64,000 nucleotides of DNA from Leadbettera azotonutricia ZAS-9 (lineage in GTDB: Bacteria; Spirochaetota; Spirochaetia; Treponematales; Breznakiellaceae), in the NCBI RefSeq assembly GCF_000214355.1, contig NC_015577.1, positions 2,188,453 to 2,252,452 of the forward strand, in the 5' to 3' direction. Below the pieces are notes generated by a model that worked only from the letters and a program-made list of their open reading frames with translations, was not told the DNA's origin and did no database searches. Position numbers and translations under genes: made by a program. Shown here piece after piece: positions 52,441 to 60,003 of this stretch (within the stretch, counting starts at the first letter, position 1; each line of letters opens with the position of its first letter).

Positions 52441-53865
52441 TTAATCCTTTAAAAAAGCAACATAACCCTTATAACAATAATAAAGATCCACTTTGCTGAT
52501 CACCTCGAAGGGCGAATGCATGGAAAGCACGGGAATGCCGCAGTCAAGGACTTCCATGCCCAGCTTTGCTGCATGGAGGGCTATGGTTCCGCCCCCGCCC
52601 TTATCCACTTTGCCAAGCTCGCCAAACTGCCAGGGGATTTTGTTTTTGTTCATCAGGGCCTGTACCTTGGAGCAGAATTCGGCATTGGCGTCGCTGGCGC
52701 CGTACTTGCCTCCCGAGCCTGTGTACTTGGAGAGTATGAGGCCCTTTCCCATAAAGGAAGAATTTTTCTTGTCAAAGACACCGGCATAGGCGGGATCATA
52801 GGCCGCATTCACATCCGCCGAAAGCATGGCCGAGTTGGCAAGGCAGGATCTGAGATCCCCCTCCCCTGAAAGGGCAGCGACGAAATTTTCAAAACCCCTG
52901 GATTGGGCGCCGGTGTTGCCCATGGAGCCTATCTCTTCTTTATCGGAAAGATAGCAAACCGCGGTTTTTTCCGGTGTCTCCGATGCAAAATCCATTAAAG
53001 CCCGCAAGGCAGGATATGCACAGCAGCGGTCATCATGGCCGTAAGCGCCGATCATGCTTCTGTCGAGGCCCAGATCCCTGGCTTTAAAAGCAGGGACAAG
53101 TTCTATTTCTGCCCCCGCAAAGCTCTGCTCGTCTATGCCGTATTGTTCATTGAGGATTGAAAGGATCGCAAGCTTCACCTTTTCCTTTACTTTTTCATCT
53201 TTAAAGGGTTTGGAGCCGACCAGTATGTCCAGATCTTCGCCCTCCACCGCTTCAGAAGCCTTCTTCTGCATCTGCTCCCTTGCAAGATGGGGCAAGAGAT
53301 CGGTGATGGTAAACACCGGATCATCCTCATCCTCGCCGAGGCGCACGTTGATTGTCTTCCCCTTGGAGTCGATAAATACGCCGTGCATCGCAAGGGGGAT
53401 GGCTGTCCATTGGTATTTTTTTATGCCCCCGTAATAGTGGGTATCGAGGAACGCGAAATCAGTGTCTTCGTACAGGGGACTGGGCTTAAGATCAATGCGG
53501 GGGGAATCCACATGTGCCCCAAGTATATTGAGCCCTTCCTTGAGGGGCCTTTTGCCCAGCACCGCTGCCACCAGAGCCTTGCCCTTTATGGAACGGTAGA
53601 CTTTTGCTCCTGGCGAAAATTTCTTTGCCGATGCCGAGTCAATGTCCATAAAGCCTTTTTTCTGGAGCAGATCTATGGCAGCAGAGGTGAATTCCCGTTC
53701 GGTCTTTCCCTTGTTGAGCATTTCCTTGTAGGAGCGGGCAAAGACTTCAATGGCTTTTTCAATTTTTTCATCCACCCCTTCCCAGCAGTTCTTGGGATTA
53801 AAGAAAAGCTTTTCGGCCAGCTTTTGGCCGGGGGTCTTTTTTTCATCAGCGCTTTTTGCGGGCAT
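52441..53865 (-). CDS. M18-family aminopeptidase
   Basis: Cytosolic zinc aminopeptidase of the aspartyl aminopeptidase/M18 family, 474 residues with the start at 53865. The metal ligands and catalytic residues lie in GAHVDSPRIDLKPSP, YGHDDRCCAYPAL, CYLSDKEEIGS, SADVNAAYDP and, at the end, VLSMHSPFEVISKVD. ATG 53865 has GAGG 5 nt upstream; an in-frame TTG at 53901 would encode the ribosome-binding site itself and is rejected. It is convergent with aat and divergent from gltX. Confidence 0.9.
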   Translation of the reverse strand: MPAKSADEKKTPGQKLAEKLFFNPKNCWEGVDEKIEKAIEVFARSYKEMLNKGKTEREFTSAAIDLLQKKGFMDIDSASAKKFSPGAKVYRSIKGKALVAAVLGKRPLKEGLNILGAHVDSPRIDLKPSPLYEDTDFAFLDTHYYGGIKKYQWTAIPLAMHGVFIDSKGKTINVRLGEDEDDPVFTITDLLPHLAREQMQKKASEAVEGEDLDILVGSKPFKDEKVKEKVKLAILSILNEQYGIDEQSFAGAEIELVPAFKARDLGLDRSMIGAYGHDDRCCAYPALRALMDFASETPEKTAVCYLSDKEEIGSMGNTGAQSRGFENFVAALSGEGDLRSCLANSAMLSADVNAAYDPAYAGVFDKKNSSFMGKGLILSKYTGSGGKYGASDANAEFCSKVQALMNKNKIPWQFGELGKVDKGGGGTIALHAAKLGMEVLDCGIPVLSMHSPFEVISKVDLYYCYKGYVAFLKD

Positions 53866-53918
53866 ATTTTCCTCGTTTTCCTCGTTTTCTGGATATTTCA
53901 ATTAAACCGACAATATTA

Positions 53919-53924
53919 TATACT
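53919..53924 (+). promoter_or_regulatory. -10 box 7 nt before the gltX ATG
   Basis: TATACT is followed by seven nucleotides and then ATG, without a Shine-Dalgarno. A TTTCAA at 53896 (17-nt spacer) is a weak -35. A leaderless gltX mRNA is predicted. Confidence 0.45.
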
Positions 53925-53931
53925 AAACTAC

Positions 53932-55428
53932 ATGATTGTTCGAGACCGCTATGCCCCCTCCCCTACCGGCTTGCAGCACATTGGGGGGGTCAGAACTGCC
54001 CTGTTTAACTATCTCTTTGCAAGATCCATGGGGGGGAAATTCCTCCTCCGCCTGGAAGACACCGACCGTACCCGCTTTGACCAATCTTTCGTGGAGAACC
54101 TCTACGATACCTTTAATTGGCTCGGTATGAAGTGGGACGAAGGCCCGGATATCGGCGGGCCTGCTGCCCCCTATATTCAATCGGAACGGACTGAAACATA
54201 CAAAAAATATGCCCTGGAACTTATAGAAAAAGACAAGGCTTACCTTTGTTTTTGCAGCGCCGAGCGTATCGACAAAATAAGGCAGGAGCGGGAAGCCGCC
54301 CATTCCAAGGGGCCCTCCGGGTCCCACGCGACAGGCTACGACCGTTTTTGCCGCAGTATTCCCCGGGAAGAAGCGGAGAAGCGTGCAGCAGCAGGGGAAG
54401 CCCATACCATCAGGCTCAAAATACCTCTGGGCGAAACGACCCGATTTACGGACCACCTTCTGGGGGATATCGAATGGAAAAACGATGATGTAAACCCAGA
54501 TCCGGTGCTGCTCAAATCTGACGGATTCCCCACCTACCACCTTGCGAATGTGGTGGATGATCATCTTATGGAAATAACCCATGTGCTGAGAGCCCAGGAG
54601 TGGCTTTCGTCCACCCCCTTGCATGTAATCATGTACCAGGCTTTCGGATGGGAGCATCCGGAATTTTGCCACCTTCCCATGGTCAACGGCCTGGACGGGA
54701 AAAAGCTTTCCAAACGCCACGGCGCAACCAGTATCGATGAATTCAGGCGCCAGGGTTATCTGCCCGAAGCCCTCATTAATTACGTTGCCCTTGTAGGGGC
54801 TTCCTACGAAGAGGGGAAGGACATCTACACCCTGGAAGAACTGGCGGAACGTTTCAGCCTGGACAAGCTCAGCAAGGCCTCCGGCATTTTCGACTATAAA
54901 AAGCTTGAATGGTACAATGGCCAATATATACGCATGAAAAGCGATGACGAGCTTGCCTTCCTCACGTTGCCCCTGGCTGTGGAAGCCGGCCTTTTCGGAA
55001 GCCGGGGATCCGAGCCAAATCCGGAACAAAAAAAGATTTATCTTTTAGCCATGCCCCTGGTCAAGGAACGGGCGGTATTCCTCAAAGAAATACCTGAAAA
55101 ACTCACGTTCCTTTTCAGGGAAATCGAACTTCCCCCTGTTGAGGAATTTTTCCCAAAGAAAATGAGCAGGGAAGAGACAGCAGGGCTGTTAATAAAAGGC
55201 AGGGATCTCATCGCGCCAATGGCATTGGCAGCATCCGACGCAGAAGCTGAGGATTGCATCAAAGCCTGGGCGGAAAAAGAAGGCGTCAAACTTGGCGATA
55301 TCATGATGCCCATAAGAGTGGCCATTACCGGGGCAAGGGTGAGCCCTCCCCTTTTCGGGAGCCTCCGCATACTTGGGGCGGAAAAAAGCCTTGCCCGGAC
55401 GGACAAGGCCATAGCGTTGCTGTCGTAA
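53932..55428 (+). CDS. gltX: Glutamate-tRNA ligase
   Basis: Charges tRNA(Glu), and in some bacteria tRNA(Gln), with glutamate. The 498-residue class I synthetase has the HIGH-type motif YAPSPTGLQHIGG with its Rossmann fold, RLEDTDRTR, and the KMSKS loop as DGKKLSKRHGATS. The frame is open far upstream, but that extension covers the divergent aminopeptidase gene and has no family similarity, so ATG 53932 is chosen. It is followed by a strong bidirectional hairpin. Confidence 0.95.
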   Translation: MIVRDRYAPSPTGLQHIGGVRTALFNYLFARSMGGKFLLRLEDTDRTRFDQSFVENLYDTFNWLGMKWDEGPDIGGPAAPYIQSERTETYKKYALELIEKDKAYLCFCSAERIDKIRQEREAAHSKGPSGSHATGYDRFCRSIPREEAEKRAAAGEAHTIRLKIPLGETTRFTDHLLGDIEWKNDDVNPDPVLLKSDGFPTYHLANVVDDHLMEITHVLRAQEWLSSTPLHVIMYQAFGWEHPEFCHLPMVNGLDGKKLSKRHGATSIDEFRRQGYLPEALINYVALVGASYEEGKDIYTLEELAERFSLDKLSKASGIFDYKKLEWYNGQYIRMKSDDELAFLTLPLAVEAGLFGSRGSEPNPEQKKIYLLAMPLVKERAVFLKEIPEKLTFLFREIELPPVEEFFPKKMSREETAGLLIKGRDLIAPMALAASDAEAEDCIKAWAEKEGVKLGDIMMPIRVAITGARVSPPLFGSLRILGAEKSLARTDKAIALLS

Positions 55429-55434
55429 TACATC

Positions 55435-55477
55435 AATTAAGCGCAATACTGCGACATTCGCAGTATTGCGCTTAATT
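55435..55477. terminator. Long perfect hairpin, bidirectional terminator
   Basis: A 19-bp perfect stem (55435-55453 with 55459-55477, core GCGCAATACTGCG) has a 5-nt loop ACATT. The arms end in AATTAA/TTAATT rather than a T-tract. It sits between convergent gltX and the outer-membrane-like gene and contains the stop region of the latter. Confidence 0.65.
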
Positions 55478-56267
55478 ATAAAATCGGGATTCCGAATACC
55501 AGCCCTACAGAGAAGGCCCTGTCTTCGTCAAAGGCATCGGCCAAAAATATATCCACGACAAATTTGAATTTGTTCAAGGCCGGTATTTCCGAAAGGTCAA
55601 TGCGGAAGCCCGTATTAAGGGTTCCCCTGTGCTGCGATCCAGCGCCAAAGGGATCGACACTGTAGGTAAAATTCGCAAAATCCGTAATCCAGTGTATATA
55701 GTTTTGGAAAACCTTGGGCAGCAGAATCAGATCGAAACCCATGCCGAAATCAATGTTGCTGTCCCGGGAACCTTCAATAAAAGTCTTTCCCACTACTACC
55801 GTGGTCTCGGCAGGCATGGTGAAGAATTGACCTGCATACGTGACCGCCACATAAATCTGGCCCGCAGAATACCTCTCCCAGGGATTGGGATTCCCGGTGT
55901 TAATGCCCTGAAAATTCCCGCCCAGGGCAATAGCCGTGCTGGTCAGGGGGAACTGGATCTTGACGCCCGCGATGAGGTCGTTCTGGTGATCCCCAGGCTG
56001 GACATCCACAGCCCCGGTCAATTCCACCCATTTAAAGAGGCTTAAACCGATTTTCGGAATATGGTTGGCGTTGTCCCGGATAATGGCATGATACCCCAGG
56101 TCCAGGCCGAGATCGCTGGATCTTTCCCAGCCTATGCGGCCTGTGGGTATGGAATAAAGGCCGGTCGCCCCATTAAGGCTCATGCCCTTAAGGGATGATT
56201 GAGCGCTCAGGCCCGATACGGCAACGAGCGCCAGCGCAATCAATAGCTGCATTCTAAAAATTTTCAT
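55476..56267 (-). CDS. Exported outer-membrane-like beta-barrel protein
   Basis: 263-residue exported protein with a signal peptide (LLIALALVAVSGLSAQ). The mature part is made of amphipathic beta strands with Gly and aromatic residues (LGLDLGYHAIIRDN, FKWVELTGAVDV, AGQIYVAVTYAGQFF), ending in FSVGLVFGIPIL, consistent with an outer-membrane barrel of a treponemal family. Function is unknown. Convergent with gltX, followed upstream by sir2 on the same strand after 37 nt. Confidence 0.65.
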   Translation of the reverse strand: MKIFRMQLLIALALVAVSGLSAQSSLKGMSLNGATGLYSIPTGRIGWERSSDLGLDLGYHAIIRDNANHIPKIGLSLFKWVELTGAVDVQPGDHQNDLIAGVKIQFPLTSTAIALGGNFQGINTGNPNPWERYSAGQIYVAVTYAGQFFTMPAETTVVVGKTFIEGSRDSNIDFGMGFDLILLPKVFQNYIHWITDFANFTYSVDPFGAGSQHRGTLNTGFRIDLSEIPALNKFKFVVDIFLADAFDEDRAFSVGLVFGIPIL

Positions 56268-56304
56268 AATGTCCCCCTAATGCATATAAAATAATCCCCA
56301 TAGT

Positions 56305-57060
56305 TTACGCTTTTTCCATAACCTGGCGGAGACCTTCGAAGACCTCCCCAAGATCCTCAAAATGAAGAATTGCCGCGTCGTCCATAGGGGTGGGCATGTT
56401 ATTCACGATGATAATATCCCCTCCGTTTCTCAGTGTATAGCCGGGAAGAGAGGCTGCGGGGTTCACCGTGAGGCTTGTGCCCAGAATCAGCATGAGATCC
56501 GCTTCCTGGGCCTCCTTCACTGCCTCGTTCAACGCATCAATGGGCAGGTTCTCGCCGAAAAAAGTGATGGCCGGTTTCAGTATCCTTCCGCATTTGGGGC
56601 AGATGGGAAATTTGCCTGCTTTTACCAATGCGGCAGCTTCATCAAAGGGCATGCGTATGCCGGAACAGTGCATGCAGTAATGAATCTTTGGCGAGCCGTG
56701 GATTTCTATGACTTTTTTGCTCCCCCCCTTGGTATGGAGGAGATCGATATTCTGGGTGATCAGGGCTTTAACAAACCCCAGGGCTTCCAAATCGCCAAGT
56801 ACAGTGTGGACAACAGAAGGCTCTTTTTCATCGATATTATAAATAAAGGAACCTGCCTTTTGGTAATAGAAAGCAGGATCTTTTTCAAAATAGCGTATGT
56901 CGAAAATCTTCTCCGCGTCCATTTCATTGTAAAGACCGTTCTTCCCTCGAAAATCCCGTATGCCCGAAAGGGTGCTGACGCCGGCCCCTGTGAGGCCGAC
57001 GCAGTGCCTGGCATGGCTGATTTTTTCATAGAGTCCGGTAATTTCATTGCCTGCATTCAT
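56305..57060 (-). CDS. Sir2-family NAD+-dependent protein deacylase
   Basis: 251-residue sirtuin. It has GLTGAGVSTLSGIRDFRG for NAD binding, ITQNIDLLHTKGG and EIHGSP with the catalytic His, and a four-cysteine zinc site (HYCMHCSG ... PICPKCG), then LGTSLTVNPAASLP. Start ATG 57060 with GAGG upstream, two bases after the ankyrin gene stop; an in-frame codon at 57144 would overlap that gene. It is probably the second gene of an ankyrin-sir2 unit. Housekeeping CobB-like deacylation is the default expectation. Confidence 0.9.
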   Translation of the reverse strand: MNAGNEITGLYEKISHARHCVGLTGAGVSTLSGIRDFRGKNGLYNEMDAEKIFDIRYFEKDPAFYYQKAGSFIYNIDEKEPSVVHTVLGDLEALGFVKALITQNIDLLHTKGGSKKVIEIHGSPKIHYCMHCSGIRMPFDEAAALVKAGKFPICPKCGRILKPAITFFGENLPIDALNEAVKEAQEADLMLILGTSLTVNPAASLPGYTLRNGGDIIIVNNMPTPMDDAAILHFEDLGEVFEGLRQVMEKA

Positions 57061-57061
57061 T

Positions 57062-58036
57062 TCAGCTTGCCTCGTAATTTGCGTTTTGGGGGGCATAGGC
57101 ATTAAAAAGAGCAACGATGGACTCCCTGTTGAAAAGGGTCGCATATTTCCTTGCGCTGGCCCCCAGGAGATCAGGATCGTCAGGGTCCGCCCCTGATTTT
57201 AGCAGTATTTCTACTGAATCCGCATCATTGAGACCTACGGCCAGGATCAGGGCTGACTGGCCGTCCTTGCTCTTGATATTGACATCGGCGCCGGCCTTGA
57301 GCAGATCTTCCATCATATCATGATGCTTCCCCATGGCGCTGTCCATAAGGGCTGAACTGCCCCGGTCATCTGAAGGTATATTCACTTTTGCCCCTGCCTT
57401 GAGGAGGACTTCCACGGCTTCCCTGTGGCCTCCCCTGGCTGCAATGTTAAGCAGGGGCACGCCCGCCTTGTCCTTGGTGTCCGGGTGGAAGCCGGAAGCC
57501 AAAAAAAGCGAAAGCTCCAAAGCCTTGCCTTCTTCAGTGCATTTGGCCAGGGATTCAAGGGTCACCGAAATGCCCATTTGGAGCAGGGTGTCCCTTGCCC
57601 GGGCAGCATCCCGGGCTGCTTCTTTTTTGATCCACGCTGCCTTTTCATCTTCAAAATAGCGTATCAGGGCGGTTTTGTTTTTTAATTTTTTTGAGGATTC
57701 TTTCAGCAAACTTGAAAATTCCGCCGGGGTCTTCTTGTCTTCCCCGGACAGGCCCTTGGCTGTGTCCCCATAAACCAGAAGGGGGATGCGGCAGCCGGTG
57801 GAAAAGCCTATGGCAAAAATGAGCCATGAAGGGTCAAGGCTGCCGAGCACCACAATATGGCTTGGAAAGAGGGCTGCGGTTTCCCCTCCGGGGCTAATGC
57901 CAAACACCTGGGAAATGTCCACGCCGGGGCCTGCCTCGAAGGCTTCTGCAGCAATGCTCAAATCCGTAAAAGTCTCAAGCAAGTCCTGGAAATTTCCCTT
58001 ACCGGAATTCTGGCTGTAGAGCAGGACAACATTCAT
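57062..58036 (-). CDS. Ankyrin-repeat protein with a Rossmann-like N-terminal domain
   Basis: 324-residue soluble protein. The C-terminal half has four ankyrin repeats (VPLLNIAARGGHREAVEVLL, SALMDSAMGKHHDMMEDLLK, SALILAVGLNDADSVEILLK). The N-terminal 100 residues form alternating strands and helices, with SHIVVLGSLDPSWLIFAIGF followed by STGCRIPLLVYGD, an arrangement reminiscent of TIR/nucleoside deoxyribosyltransferase-like folds. This is a weak resemblance. AGAGGTG lies before ATG 58036. It is translated just ahead of sir2. Confidence 0.72.
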   Translation of the reverse strand: MNVVLLYSQNSGKGNFQDLLETFTDLSIAAEAFEAGPGVDISQVFGISPGGETAALFPSHIVVLGSLDPSWLIFAIGFSTGCRIPLLVYGDTAKGLSGEDKKTPAEFSSLLKESSKKLKNKTALIRYFEDEKAAWIKKEAARDAARARDTLLQMGISVTLESLAKCTEEGKALELSLFLASGFHPDTKDKAGVPLLNIAARGGHREAVEVLLKAGAKVNIPSDDRGSSALMDSAMGKHHDMMEDLLKAGADVNIKSKDGQSALILAVGLNDADSVEILLKSGADPDDPDLLGASARKYATLFNRESIVALFNAYAPQNANYEAS

Positions 58037-58080
58037 TAAATACACCTCTTTTTGCAGATCTTATTTAATTTTCGGAATAT

Positions 58081-59058
58081 TTAGAGCTTTTTCATACAAT
58101 AATCATAATAGTAGTAGGTTGCCCCGTCATCGGGCAGTATCTCCTTCACCCTTTGGAATTCCTTTAGGGCAGCGAAATACTCCTTCTTGCTGAAGCTCAG
58201 CATGCCCTCTTCCCAGTAGCGGTTGGCTTTTTTCTTCCGTTCCAGAAGATCGGGGTTGATGCCATCAAAAATCTCAAAAACCGATACCGGCTCGGCTTTG
58301 CCCTTGACCCTGGCCTTGCCCAAAAAACGGTACATATAGGAGCCGGGGTTTTCCAGCTTTTTGAATATCTCCTCGCTTATGACAATGGATACATTGTAGG
58401 CCTTGCACATGCCTTCGAGCCTGGAAGCCTGGTTCACCGCGTCCGAAATGACCGTGTTCTGCATGCGGTCCTCCACTCCAACCACCCCCATCATGAGGGT
58501 ACCTGTATGTATGCCCACGCCGATAGACAGGGGCCTATAGTTGAAATTCGCCCTGTGCTGGTTGTATTCCACCAAGGTTTTCTGGATTTCGATGGCGGAT
58601 CGTACCGCCATATCGGCGCTGTTATGCTGAGGGTAGAGGGCCAGGATGGCATCCCCTATATACTTGTCCACAAAGCCGCCATTGGCGGTTATCACCGGCA
58701 CTATGCGGGCAAGATAGGAATTAATGAATTTGAAGCTTTCTTCGGGGGTTAAATTCTCCATAAGGCTCGTAAACTGGCGTATGTCGGAGAAAAAAATGGT
58801 CATTTCCTGCCTAACATGGTCGCCCAGGCGGAGCTGGTTGACAGAATCCTTTTTCAATATGTCCAAAAAAGCCTGGGGCACAAAGGGATTGATGTTTTGG
58901 GAATCCAGAGGGTCTAGCAAAATCGCATCTACTGCCGGCCCTGGGGCGGGTTTGCCCACCTTCCTGGCGGTTTTTACCCTCCTGATAGCAGTGAAAATGA
59001 TTACCAGTATCAAGCAGGCAACAAAACCTGCCGTGAAAAACACAATACTATATGTCAT
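58081..59058 (-). CDS. Membrane-anchored class III adenylate cyclase
   Basis: 325-residue protein with a single N-terminal helix (IVFFTAGFVACLILVIIFTAI) and a class III cyclase domain at about residues 80-260. Metal-binding aspartates are in TIFFSDIRQFTSLM and VDKYIGDAILALYP; the Lys before YIGD and the Asp in VISDAVNQASRLEG fit adenine rather than guanine specificity. SIGVGIHTGTLMMGVVG is typical. The last 50 residues are TPR-like. No sensor domain is visible. The product would be cAMP made at the inner membrane. Confidence 0.88.
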   Translation of the reverse strand: MTYSIVFFTAGFVACLILVIIFTAIRRVKTARKVGKPAPGPAVDAILLDPLDSQNINPFVPQAFLDILKKDSVNQLRLGDHVRQEMTIFFSDIRQFTSLMENLTPEESFKFINSYLARIVPVITANGGFVDKYIGDAILALYPQHNSADMAVRSAIEIQKTLVEYNQHRANFNYRPLSIGVGIHTGTLMMGVVGVEDRMQNTVISDAVNQASRLEGMCKAYNVSIVISEEIFKKLENPGSYMYRFLGKARVKGKAEPVSVFEIFDGINPDLLERKKKANRYWEEGMLSFSKKEYFAALKEFQRVKEILPDDGATYYYYDYCMKKL

Positions 59059-59103
59059 CTATATAAGTTGCGCATTTTTAAGGATAGAAGTCAATCGTTT
59101 CTT

Positions 59104-60003
59104 TCAAATTCCGGCTTTTTCTTTAATATAAGCCCTTGCTTTAATGGCATATTCCAGGGGATTCGCCCTGGCCGGGTCCTGCTCGGCTTCGACTACCCAC
59201 CAGCCTGCATATTTAGCTTTGGCCAGGGCCTTGAAAACAGGGGCAAAATCAATATCCCCATCCCCAGGAACAGTAAAAACCCCTTCTTTTACCGCCTTTA
59301 AAAACGGCCATTTGCCTTTGACAGCCTTTTTGTGGACAGCGCCGCGTATATCCTTCAGATGCACGTGCCGTATCCTCGGCATCCACTTGTCCAATACGGC
59401 AAGGTGATCCTCTCCGGAAAAAGCCAGATGCCCGGTGTCATAGAGGAGGCCCAGGAGGGCCGGATCGGTGTTTTCCATAAGCCTGTCAATCTCCGGGGCG
59501 GTCTGTACCCCTGTCCCCATATGGTGGTGGAATGTCAGGGCCATGCCTTTTTCAGAGGCCCTTTTGCCCAGCTTGTTGAGGCCATCGCAGAGCTTTTCCC
59601 ACTGGGCGCCGGTAAAAACGGGTTTTTCATCGAGGACGCTTTTATCCAGGCCCTGTATGGAATGTCCCTGCTCCGACGCGCCTATGACCCTTGCTCCTAC
59701 TGCATAGAGAAAATCGCGGTGCTTTATAAAGTCCGCCTCTACCTCTTTGTAGGGCTTGGTGGTCAAGAATGATGAAAACCATGCGTTGCAGATGGCAAGG
59801 CCCCGAAGGCCCAGGGCTTTGTTAAGAACCTTGGGATCCCTGGGGTATTTGTTCCCCACTTCGCTTCCCTGGAAGCCTGCCAGGGCCATTTCGCTGACAC
59901 ATTGCTCAAAGGGGATTTCGCCCCCCAATTCGGGAAGATCATCGTTTGTCCAGCCAATGGGAGCTATAGCCAATTTGATATTACTTTTGGTTTTGCCTGC
60001 CAT
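59104..60003 (-). CDS. iolE: Inosose dehydratase IolE
   Basis: Dehydrates 2-keto-myo-inositol, the second step of myo-inositol breakdown. The 299-residue TIM-barrel protein has the family N-terminus (IAPIGWTNDDLPELGG), GFQGSEVGNKYP, and metal-ligand segments LTFHHHMGTGVQT, LYDTGHLAFSG, IRHVHLKDI and WWVVEAEQDPA. It starts on the base next to the iolD stop, so the genes are coupled. It is last in the iolG-iolD-iolE run. Confidence 0.9.
   Translation of the reverse strand: MAGKTKSNIKLAIAPIGWTNDDLPELGGEIPFEQCVSEMALAGFQGSEVGNKYPRDPKVLNKALGLRGLAICNAWFSSFLTTKPYKEVEADFIKHRDFLYAVGARVIGASEQGHSIQGLDKSVLDEKPVFTGAQWEKLCDGLNKLGKRASEKGMALTFHHHMGTGVQTAPEIDRLMENTDPALLGLLYDTGHLAFSGEDHLAVLDKWMPRIRHVHLKDIRGAVHKKAVKGKWPFLKAVKEGVFTVPGDGDIDFAPVFKALAKAKYAGWWVVEAEQDPARANPLEYAIKARAYIKEKAGI

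Noticed and set aside
53287-53931. Long in-frame extension upstream of gltX (open to 53287)
   Set aside because: It is antisense to the aminopeptidase gene and has no synthetase similarity; the class I motif YAPSPTG begins five residues after ATG 53932.
53923-55029. 368-residue open frame antisense to gltX
   Set aside because: Shadow of gltX; low-complexity hydrophobic composition and no start context.
56305-58036. Ankyrin plus Sir2 as a Thoeris-like or other NAD-depleting defence system
   Set aside because: The sirtuin has the full zinc site and deacylase motifs of the CobB class, and no clear TIR catalytic Glu was identified in the ankyrin protein.
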